Assembly: GCA_023135025.1 (NCBI GenBank)
Contig: JAGLTY010000020.1
Location: 1-13,083, forward strand
Source: Bacteroidales bacterium
GTDB lineage: Bacteria > Bacteroidota > Bacteroidia > Bacteroidales > GCA-2748055
Direction of reading: 5' to 3'
Length of the DNA stretch: 13,083 bases
Made by a program: the position numbers and the translations under genes. The notes beneath the pieces are model-generated. The model was not told where the DNA came from. It ran no database searches and was given only the letters and a program-made list of their open reading frames with translations. Of this stretch, positions 7,441 through 13,083 are shown one piece after another (positions within the stretch are counted from its first letter, which is position 1; each line of letters starts with the position of its first letter).

Positions 7441-7451
7441 GAAGAAAAATC

Positions 7452-8657
7452 ATGGCACAGGGGAATAGGAAAAAAGAGACCATAGGAATATTAACCGGCG
7501 GCGGGGATGTACCGGGTTTGAATCCGGCCATTCGTGCCATTACTATTCGTGCCCTCCGGGAGGGATACCAGGTCATCGGTCTGCGAAAGGGCTGGTCGGG
7601 CATTTCTGAGATCATCAGGGATAAAAATGCAGATAACAGTGAGCACTTTATTGTACTTACCGAACAGATTGTCAATAAAGCGGGACGTACAGGTGGGACC
7701 TTTCTGCACACCTCCAGGGTGAATCCAAGCAGGATGAGCAAAGAGGCGGTGCCTCAGCATCTGAAAACCAAATACAATAAGGAGAGCAACGATCTGACCC
7801 CGGAAGTTCTGGAGAACCTCGCGTTTTTGGGTATTGACTATCTGATACCTATTGGTGGAGATGATACCCTGAGTTACGCGGTGCGTCTCTATAAAGAGGG
7901 GTTCAAGGTGATTGCCATGCCAAAGACCATGGATAATGATGTGCCGGGTACCGATTACTGTATCGGTTTCAGTACATGCGTAACGCGTACCATAAACATG
8001 ACCAATACACTTCGGACCTCGGCCGGTTCGCATGAGCGGATTCTGGTGCTGGAGGTATTTGGAAGATATGCCGGATTTACTGCCATGCTTCCTACCATGG
8101 CCGGAGCCGCAAACCGTTGTGTGATTCCAGAACACCAGTTCGATATTTCTCATCTGGCGGAACTACTTGTGGAGGACCGTATGCAGAATCCAAGCAACTA
8201 TTCTGTGGTTCTGGTTTCGGAAGGCGCCACTTTTAAGGGGATGGATGAGATGATGTTTAAGAATGGGGATAAGGATGCTTACGGTCATGCGAAACTGGGA
8301 GGAATCGGCACTTCAGTTGCGGACCTGATCAAGAGGGAATCGGCAAAATACAACAATGGTGTGCCCATCAATATAATCAACCAGCACCTGGGATACCTGG
8401 TACGCGGAGGTGATCCCGATGCCATAGACTCCATTGTTCCCATGGCATATGGCAACCTGGCCCTGGACCTGATATTAAAGGGAATTCACGGACGGCTGGT
8501 TGTATTGAGAAATGGACGATACGACAATGCTCCGGTCGATGTGGTGACCAGTACAAAGAAAGTTGTAGATGTGAAAAAGCACTACAATACCGAACGGTTA
8601 AGGCCGCACTTTAAAAGTTTTGAATTCCAGCCCCTCTTTATTATGAGTGGATCTTAA
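7452..8657 (+). CDS. pfkA: Phosphofructokinase-family enzyme with GGDD signature (second paralogue)
   Basis: A second, clearly distinct phosphofructokinase-family enzyme of 401 residues. I take the ATG at 7452 (MAQGNRKKETIGILTGGGD), because the extra 12 codons back to a TTG at 7416 give no family-like sequence and would run through the inverted repeat. Motifs: TGGGDVPGLNPAIR (16-29), GGDD (135-138), PKTMDND (157-163) with the catalytic Asp, and EVFGRYAGFTA (201-211), where the family usually has a Met-Gly-Arg. The GGDD and PKT positions suggest pyrophosphate use, but the GGGDVPGLNPAIR loop is closer to ATP enzymes, so the donor is uncertain. It differs widely from the upstream paralogue (different loops and an extended region at residues 75-125), which argues against a recent duplication. 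It ends nine bases from the convergent lipoprotein gene, with no evident terminator between them. Confidence 0.92.
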   Translation: MAQGNRKKETIGILTGGGDVPGLNPAIRAITIRALREGYQVIGLRKGWSGISEIIRDKNADNSEHFIVLTEQIVNKAGRTGGTFLHTSRVNPSRMSKEAVPQHLKTKYNKESNDLTPEVLENLAFLGIDYLIPIGGDDTLSYAVRLYKEGFKVIAMPKTMDNDVPGTDYCIGFSTCVTRTINMTNTLRTSAGSHERILVLEVFGRYAGFTAMLPTMAGAANRCVIPEHQFDISHLAELLVEDRMQNPSNYSVVLVSEGATFKGMDEMMFKNGDKDAYGHAKLGGIGTSVADLIKRESAKYNNGVPINIINQHLGYLVRGGDPDAIDSIVPMAYGNLALDLILKGIHGRLVVLRNGRYDNAPVDVVTSTKKVVDVKKHYNTERLRPHFKSFEFQPLFIMSGS

Positions 8658-8666
8658 AAAAGGATA

Positions 8667-9116
8667 TTATTCGATGTATATCCACGCAGTTTCTATCACA
8701 TTGTCCCTAATATTGTTCAGCTCCCTGAGGGATGCTTTAACAGATTCATAGGAACTGGCAGTCACCAGGTTGAAACTGTATGGACCAGCGATTATCTTAC
8801 CCTCGTACCCCTGCTCTTTCATCTGAGCAGAATAATCATCTGCGTAAGACGAGGTTTTAAATGCACCAACGATGATATGTACTTTCGAATTGGCTCCATC
8901 TTCGCAGTTAGCCAGTTTAAGCATGGCCTCATCTGCCTGCATCCTTGCAAGAGCCAGCTGGTCTGCCAGGTCTTTATTGTTATTTACCTGAGTTTTCAAA
9001 GCATTGTTTTCAGCAACCATTTCATCAATCTGTTTTTGAGTCATGGATGGTTTTTGAAATAAACTGCAGGATGATACGATCAATCCCAGTAAAATAATTC
9101 CAATCAGATTCTTCAT
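8667..9116 (-). CDS. Small SPOR-domain lipoprotein
   Basis: A 149-residue predicted lipoprotein. The ATG at 9116 gives a canonical type II signal, MKNLIGIILLGLIVSSC, with C17 as the lipidated residue; the longer open frame back to 9425 is not coding, since it lacks a signal and overlaps the divergent DUF434 gene. Residues 25-70 are polar and look coiled-coil forming (QKQIDEMVAENNALKTQV). Residues 78-149 match the SPOR fold: VHIIVGAFKTSSYADDYSAQMKEQGYEGKIIAG, the usual beta-alpha-beta opening, then a second half ending WIYIE. SPOR domains bind glycan strands stripped of stem peptides, often at the division septum, so a cell-wall or division role is plausible. Nothing in the neighbourhood narrows this. 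The gene is monocistronic between two convergent or divergent neighbours. Confidence 0.82.
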   Translation of the reverse strand: MKNLIGIILLGLIVSSCSLFQKPSMTQKQIDEMVAENNALKTQVNNNKDLADQLALARMQADEAMLKLANCEDGANSKVHIIVGAFKTSSYADDYSAQMKEQGYEGKIIAGPYSFNLVTASSYESVKASLRELNNIRDNVIETAWIYIE

Positions 9117-9250
9117 GATGAATGCGTTTAGGTTCTTCAAGATTAAAGATACGTAAAATCCACTAACAGTAAATTTGATTGCAAATGGATTTGTTAATAA
9201 CTCTACACACCTGTTAATCAGCTTTATAATCTGTTTTGTTGTACTTTTGA
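9117..9250. promoter_or_regulatory. Divergent intergenic region between the SPOR lipoprotein and DUF434 genes
   Basis: This 134-base AT-rich gap should carry promoters in both directions. TACTTTTG at 9242-9249 (+) matches the Bacteroidetes -7 consensus exactly but touches the ATG at 9251, so it cannot easily drive that start, and no TTG lies 19-21 bases before it. A short inverted repeat, ATTTG-ATTG-CAAAT, sits at 9173-9186. I cannot assign a promoter with confidence. Confidence 0.3.
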
Positions 9251-9937
9251 ATGATGAGCAGCCCATTTCCGGACCATATTTTTCAGGCAGCTGAGGAGTA
9301 TTTATGGATCCTCTCAAAAGGGTATCCCCAAAATGCTGCATTGAAACTGGTTGGTGATAAATTTGTGTTGCCTCGTGATATGCGTCAGATCCTGTACAGG
9401 GGGGTTGCTCCGGCTGGTCAGGCATTGTCTCGGCGTGGTAAAATTGGATCGGTTGAAAAGGGCGATCTTGTTTTAATCGACACCTACAATGTACTTTTCA
9501 CCGTAAATAATTACCTGTTGGGAAGACCGCTGTTTATCAGCAATGACGGAATGTTACGCGATGCCGGGGAGATGCGTGGCAGGATTATCAACAAGCCGCA
9601 GTTTTCCCGATCGGTCTCCATGATGCTTGAGGTGTTGCAGATGTGGCCGGAAGCCACCTATATTCACTATCTCGACGAGCCGGTCTCTCACAGCGGGCGC
9701 CTCTCCATTGAGCTCTGTAAGGATATGGTACAAATGGGAATTGAGGGAGATGCCCACACGGTGCAGTCGCCAGATCATATGCTCAAACAGGAGAGAAGCG
9801 ATGCCATCTGCACCTCCGATGGAGCTATTATTGACCATTACCAGGGCAGGGTCATCGATCTGCCCAGATTCCTGCTTCAGAACTATTTTCAGCCCGATTT
9901 CCCTCAGGTTATTCGAGAGTCGATTACTCCTGCATAA
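9251..9937 (+). CDS. DUF434 domain-containing protein, possible NYN/PIN-like nuclease
   Basis: A 228-residue soluble protein that I recognise as a DUF434 family member. The N-terminal DUF434 region has AAEEYLWILSKGYPQNAALKLVGDKFVLPRDMRQILYRG (residues 13-51). The remainder (about 70-225) has a run of conserved-looking acidic positions after hydrophobic strands: LIDTYNVL (D77), ISNDGMLRD (D99), YLDEPVSHSGRL (D142) and CTSDGAIID (D190, D195). The strand-D-x-x-N pattern with later acidic residues is reminiscent of NYN/PIN nucleases, whose first motif is often 'DGYNV', but this is my inference and not an established activity. The start is the ATG at 9251 or the adjacent ATG at 9254; the domain begins too early for later starts. 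Its stop lies inside the 3' end of the convergent EEP gene. Function unknown. Confidence 0.8.
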   Translation: MMSSPFPDHIFQAAEEYLWILSKGYPQNAALKLVGDKFVLPRDMRQILYRGVAPAGQALSRRGKIGSVEKGDLVLIDTYNVLFTVNNYLLGRPLFISNDGMLRDAGEMRGRIINKPQFSRSVSMMLEVLQMWPEATYIHYLDEPVSHSGRLSIELCKDMVQMGIEGDAHTVQSPDHMLKQERSDAICTSDGAIIDHYQGRVIDLPRFLLQNYFQPDFPQVIRESITPA

Positions 9938-11027
9938 AGAGCAAGGTGGAGATTGGATAGTGATCGGAGTGATCTGTTTTGATCCTTTTGAATTCAGAAG
10001 ATATCAGGGGAGGACCATACATGATATAGTCGATGCGAAAAGAGGGAAATTCCCCGGCATAGGTATTCCCGAAGCCCCGGCCTGATTTCCGGAAGGCATC
10101 ATCCAATCCTCTCTTGATTTTTCGGTAGGCATAGGATTGAGGTGTATCGTTGAAATCGCCCATGACAACCACTGAGTGTGGGGATTCCCTGATATAATTA
10201 GCTATTATTTGTGCCTGTTCGGCACGCATGGAGAAAGCGGTTTTTAACCTGGAGCCGATGGCCCTGATTTCGTTCATCTGCTCATTATTGTATTTGAACC
10301 GGGCCGTATCCATAAAAGCGTAATTATCTTCTTGGAAACTGATGGACTGCAGATGGATATTAAAGACCCTGATCGTATCGTTCCGGAACAGGATATCTGT
10401 ATACATGGCGGCATTAAAGGAGGAGTTAAACGGGATCCTGCTCTTTTTAAGAATTGGATATTTGCTGAAAGTGGCGATCCCGAATCCGTTCCTGTTGGTA
10501 TGATCAGCTGTATAGTAGACTGCATTGTGAGGAAGATATTTCAGATGACTGGAAATATCGGTGTGCGTCTGGCCACTTTTTGAGGAGGTGTAGTACTCCT
10601 GGAAACAAACCAGGTGAGGTTCCTGCGTTTCAAGAAATTCAAAGATCTCCTTTTTTGCCTCTGGCTCCCTGTTCCAGCGGTAGATATCAAATCCTCTTAC
10701 ATTGTAGGAGAGGGCTTTGAAGAATCTATCCTGCGAAGTATTTACCGGAATCTCTGAAGATCTGAAATTAAGAGGTAACAGATTGTTTAAATGGTTCCAT
10801 CCCAGTAATATAACAATGACCGAGATCAGGATCTCTCTCTTTAAGCGGATCAACCAGAAGCAGAGAAAGGCCAAATGCAGCATCAGGAGATAAGGATAAG
10901 CCAGTCCGAAAAGTGCAGGGAGGACCAACCTGGCCGGGTTCACTACAGGAGCCAGGTAAGCCAGCAGCATGGCTACGGCACCCAGGATATTCAGGATCAG
11001 TACGACTCTGTCAGTAAACTTACCCAC
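9924..11027 (-). CDS. Membrane-anchored endonuclease/exonuclease/phosphatase (EEP) family protein
   Basis: A 367-residue protein with a hydrophobic N-terminal region (about residues 8-80, probably three membrane segments) followed by an EEP (DNase I-like) catalytic domain. The metal and catalytic positions are all present: N109 in SYNVRGFD, E144 in CFQEYY, H225 in FNIHLQS, D291 and N293 in VMGDFND, D333 in RIDYIMYG, and the terminal D355-H356 pair in SDHYP. The fold hydrolyses phosphodiester or phosphomonoester bonds in nucleic acids, inositol phosphates or lipids; the substrate cannot be assigned. The likely topology puts the catalytic domain on one side of the inner membrane, tethered. It is the last gene of the mutL-rhomboid-rhomboid-EEP unit, two bases after the rhomboid stop codon, and its final codons overlap the DUF434 gene. 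Confidence 0.88.
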   Translation of the reverse strand: MGKFTDRVVLILNILGAVAMLLAYLAPVVNPARLVLPALFGLAYPYLLMLHLAFLCFWLIRLKREILISVIVILLGWNHLNNLLPLNFRSSEIPVNTSQDRFFKALSYNVRGFDIYRWNREPEAKKEIFEFLETQEPHLVCFQEYYTSSKSGQTHTDISSHLKYLPHNAVYYTADHTNRNGFGIATFSKYPILKKSRIPFNSSFNAAMYTDILFRNDTIRVFNIHLQSISFQEDNYAFMDTARFKYNNEQMNEIRAIGSRLKTAFSMRAEQAQIIANYIRESPHSVVVMGDFNDTPQSYAYRKIKRGLDDAFRKSGRGFGNTYAGEFPSFRIDYIMYGPPLISSEFKRIKTDHSDHYPISTLLFMQE

Positions 11028-11029
11028 AA

Positions 11030-11935
11030 CTATTTTTTATCGCCCATTTTGAAGAGCAGTTCTTTCTCCCTGGAAGAGAGACTGTCATACCCGGCTTTGG
11101 AGATCTTATCCAGGATCTGATCGATCTCCTTCTGTTCTTCAGCTTTATGTTGATTGTATATAATATCGTCTGCCGGAGACTTCTGTTCAGCGGAACGTCT
11201 GTAAGTGACCTTCAGTTTCTCTTTCCCTGGTTTGAACCATGTGGCGATACTGTCCATGGTCCGGTCAAATCCTTTTGTAAGATCTTTTCCCCTCCTGTAG
11301 TAATAGGCAAACAGGAATCCAGTAAGTGCACCCCCAATGTGTGCAATTTTCCCTCCCGTATTAACCGAGAAGTCAACCAGCGAGGTAAAAATAAACATGA
11401 TCAGGGCAATGTAGATGATTTTAACCGGCCCGATCAATATCAGATGCATTCTTCGTTCAGGCTGGTAGGTGGCAGTGGCAACAACCACAGCCATCACCGA
11501 TGCGGATGCCCCAAGGGCTATCGATCCCTCCCTTACCCCTTCAAAGACAGGGAAGAGGTTATAGAAAATAACATATAGGATTCCCCCGGTAAGTCCACCC
11601 AGCAGGTAGGTGCTAAGCAGTTTTTTCAGTCCCATCTCCTGGATAAAAATGGTACCGAACCAGTATAACCACAAAAGATTAAAGAGAATATGAATAAAAT
11701 CCACATGAAGGAACATGTAGGTAACCAGGGTCCACGGACGGTGCGCAAGCACCTCCAGGTTGGCCGGTACTGCAAGGAAGTTCAGAAATTCGGGGAAGAG
11801 GTCGTAGGAGTTTGACAGAAAAAGTACAATCCTGACAATTTGTACTGCCATAAAGAGTCCCAGGTTGAGGTAGATAAGCTTATGAAGGGTGGTTCCTTTG
11901 CGGAACGACTCTTTTATTTCGTCGATTATACTCAT
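11030..11935 (-). CDS. Rhomboid-family intramembrane serine protease with C-terminal cytoplasmic tail
   Basis: A 301-residue polytopic protein that cleaves transmembrane substrates within the membrane. About six membrane spans lie within residues 20-212. The catalytic dyad is visible: S144 in LGASASVMAV (GASA instead of the commoner GASG) and H199 in KIAHIGGALTGFLFAYYY. The conserved loop and helix-2 region is MFLHVDFIHILFNLLWLYWFG (74-94), with N86 as the likely oxyanion-hole residue. A soluble tail of about 85 residues follows, ending in EIDQILDKISKAGYDSLSSREKELLFKMG, which resembles a small tail domain (DUF6576 type) common on Bacteroidetes rhomboids. It lies 12 bases after the upstream rhomboid gene and two bases before the EEP gene, so it is surely co-transcribed. 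Active-site residues argue for an active protease; the substrate is unknown. Confidence 0.93.
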   Translation of the reverse strand: MSIIDEIKESFRKGTTLHKLIYLNLGLFMAVQIVRIVLFLSNSYDLFPEFLNFLAVPANLEVLAHRPWTLVTYMFLHVDFIHILFNLLWLYWFGTIFIQEMGLKKLLSTYLLGGLTGGILYVIFYNLFPVFEGVREGSIALGASASVMAVVVATATYQPERRMHLILIGPVKIIYIALIMFIFTSLVDFSVNTGGKIAHIGGALTGFLFAYYYRRGKDLTKGFDRTMDSIATWFKPGKEKLKVTYRRSAEQKSPADDIIYNQHKAEEQKEIDQILDKISKAGYDSLSSREKELLFKMGDKK

Positions 11936-11947
11936 TTAATCAGTAAG

Positions 11948-12685
11948 TTAGTAGAAGTTACGTGTGAACTTGTTCCAGTATCTGATTAAAAAGAATCCAA
12001 AAATCATACCACCCAGGTGTGCAAAATGAGCAATATTGCCTCCGCTCTGTGTTATACCCAGGAACAGTTCAAGTACACCAAAACCGATGACCAGCCATTT
12101 GGCCTTGATGGGTATTGGAATGAACATTATGTAGAGGGGTGTATTGGGAAACAGCATACCAAATGCCAGCAGGACACCATAAACAGCACCGGAGGCTCCA
12201 ACAGTGGGTCGGATCAGTTCCCTTCCAACCTGATAAAATGGATTTCCGGGCTGCAATATCTCATTGAGCAGGGTATGGTTGATCCGGTCTACTGAATAGG
12301 CTGCTTTCAGTGCCAGAATATCGGGGGCAAACTGGATATAATTTACCAGTTGATGGAAAAAAGCTGCGCCCAGTCCGGTAGCCAGATAATAGATCAGGAA
12401 TCTCTTGCTTCCCCATACACTCTCCAGGGTTTTCCCAAAAATCCATAGGGCATACATATTAAAAAATATATGGGTGATCCCTCCATGCATAAACATATGT
12501 GTAACGATCTGCCATGGTCCGAAGTAGGGTGACTGAAAATAGAACATTCCCAGAACCGCATTCAGGTTCACATTAAACATCCGTTGAAAGAGCATGGTAC
12601 CCACCAGCATCACCACGTTGATAATGATCAGGTTCTTTGTAACCGGGGGTGTATTGCTTAATCTACTACTATAAAATCGATTCAT
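11948..12685 (-). CDS. Rhomboid-family intramembrane serine protease (compact form)
   Basis: A 245-residue rhomboid without a C-terminal tail. The N-terminus (MNRFYSSRLSNTPPVTKNLI) is short and cytoplasmic; six spans follow. Motifs: MFMHGGITHIFFNMYALWIFG (residues 64-84, with H71-x4-N76 in the helix-2 region), catalytic S165 in TVGASGAVYG, and H223 in HFAHLGGMIFGFFLIRYW. A polar insert of about 45 residues (NYIQFAPDILALKAAYSVDR onward, 115-160) separates helices 3 and 4, longer than in the downstream paralogue. It starts nine bases after the mutL stop codon and ends 12 bases before the second rhomboid. The two rhomboids are divergent in sequence, so they probably have different substrates. 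Confidence 0.94.
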   Translation of the reverse strand: MNRFYSSRLSNTPPVTKNLIIINVVMLVGTMLFQRMFNVNLNAVLGMFYFQSPYFGPWQIVTHMFMHGGITHIFFNMYALWIFGKTLESVWGSKRFLIYYLATGLGAAFFHQLVNYIQFAPDILALKAAYSVDRINHTLLNEILQPGNPFYQVGRELIRPTVGASGAVYGVLLAFGMLFPNTPLYIMFIPIPIKAKWLVIGFGVLELFLGITQSGGNIAHFAHLGGMIFGFFLIRYWNKFTRNFY

Positions 12686-12694
12686 AATACTAAT

Positions 12695-13083
12695 CTATTC
12701 TTTAAAATGAGAATCCAGTTCTTCCAGGTCAATGATCTTAACAATTAGTTTACCGGAAGGCGTATGGTTTGGGTTTTCACATGCAAACAGCTGGTCTATT
12801 AGTTCCTGCATCTCAATATCAGTAAGTTGTTTTCCATAATGAATGGCCGATGCCTTTGCTGCAGCCCGGGATACCTGTTCTGCACTCTGCATTTTATTAA
12901 AACCTTGCAGGGTTTTATATTGTTCAATCATCAATTCAATGGTGTCGCCTGCGCCGGCAGGTTTCATTTCTGCGGGAAATCCGTGTATCACCACACTGTG
13001 GTTTCCGAAGTCTCGTACATCAAATCCCAACTGCTCCATGCTCTCCATCATTTCGAGGCACACCTGGTAATCGGCTGCATTCA
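12695..13083 (-). CDS. mutL: DNA mismatch repair protein MutL, C-terminal fragment (5' end outside window)
   Basis: The frame is open to the right edge, so only the last 129 residues of a roughly 600-residue protein are visible; a GTG at 13063 is not the start. The region matches the MutL C-terminal dimerisation domain: MMESMEQLGFDVRDFGNHSVVIHGFPAEM, then AAAKASAIHYGKQLTDIEMQELIDQLFACENPNHTPSGKLIV. MutL couples MutS mismatch recognition to strand incision and excision. In endonuclease-type MutL/PMS2 proteins this end carries a zinc-binding CPHGRP; here the equivalent place appears to read TPSGKL (12746-12763), after an ACENPN stretch. The main DQHAxxE endonuclease motif would lie outside the window. 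The gene leads, with a nine-base gap, into two rhomboid genes and an EEP gene. Identification as MutL is strong; nuclease status cannot be judged here. Confidence 0.9.
   Translation of the reverse strand, partial: NAADYQVCLEMMESMEQLGFDVRDFGNHSVVIHGFPAEMKPAGAGDTIELMIEQYKTLQGFNKMQSAEQVSRAAAKASAIHYGKQLTDIEMQELIDQLFACENPNHTPSGKLIVKIIDLEELDSHFKE

Noticed and set aside
8658..8666. Terminator between the second pfk and the SPOR lipoprotein gene
   Set aside because: Only nine bases separate the stop codons and I see no hairpin with a T-run on either strand.
9242..9249. Exact TAnnTTTG (-7 consensus) just before the DUF434 start
   Set aside because: It ends one base before the ATG, no TTG lies at the expected distance upstream, and later in-frame starts would cut into the domain. 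It is more likely chance in AT-rich DNA.
9117..9425. Long N-terminal extension of the SPOR lipoprotein frame on the minus strand
   Set aside because: The extra 103 codons overlap the divergent DUF434 gene and would hide a perfect lipoprotein signal. The ATG at 9116 is the natural start.
1..13083. Mobile element, defence system, phage or biosynthetic cluster
   Set aside because: No transposase, integrase, restriction, toxin-antitoxin, tRNA-associated repeat or secondary-metabolite gene is visible. The content is housekeeping and envelope genes.

Overview
The window looks like ordinary chromosomal DNA from a Bacteroidetes bacterium, probably a Bacteroidales or Marinilabiliales relative. The evidence is a GIN-domain (DUF2807) protein, tandem rhomboids behind mutL with a Bacteroidetes-type C-terminal tail, an ABC metal-uptake system of Bacteroidetes type, 6-phosphofructokinase paralogues carrying pyrophosphate-type signatures, and mostly weak or absent Shine-Dalgarno sequences. 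I see no phage, transposon, tRNA, rRNA or CRISPR signature, no broken gene, and no obviously foreign block of base composition.

Layout. (1) Positions 2-625 (+) hold the 3' part of a surface DUF2807 protein, followed by three consecutive stem-loops, the last of which is a Rho-independent terminator. (2) Positions 787-6037 (-) are one very compact seven-gene unit, read from right to left: yidD, znuA-like, znuC-like, znuB-like, dapD, a GT4 glycosyltransferase and tsaC. Five of its six junctions overlap and the other is separated by one base, so the genes are almost certainly co-transcribed and translationally coupled. (3) Positions 6170-8657 (+), divergent from that unit, hold two different phosphofructokinase-family genes in tandem. 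(4) Positions 8667-9116 (-) encode a small SPOR-domain lipoprotein, convergent with the second pfk. (5) Positions 9251-9937 (+) encode a DUF434 protein with a possible NYN/PIN-like nuclease fold. Its 3' end overlaps the next gene tail to tail. (6) Positions 9924-13083 (-) form a second compact unit, read from right to left: the 3' end of mutL, two rhomboid-family proteases and a membrane-anchored endonuclease/exonuclease/phosphatase-family protein.

Function. The seven-gene unit combines divalent-metal uptake (probably zinc) with housekeeping envelope and translation jobs: membrane protein insertion, lysine/diaminopimelate synthesis, sugar transfer and tRNA t6A modification. The pfk pair suggests that glycolytic flux may run partly or wholly through a pyrophosphate-dependent step. 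The mutL-rhomboid-rhomboid-EEP block resembles an arrangement I recall as recurrent in Bacteroidetes. Nothing here is a convincing previously undescribed system. The items most worth a second look are the paired GGDD/PKT phosphofructokinases, the possible nuclease nature of DUF434, the altered first metal-ligand position of the ZnuA-like protein, the changed MutL C-terminal motif and the triple stem-loop 3' region. No gene-free stretch exceeds 161 bases.
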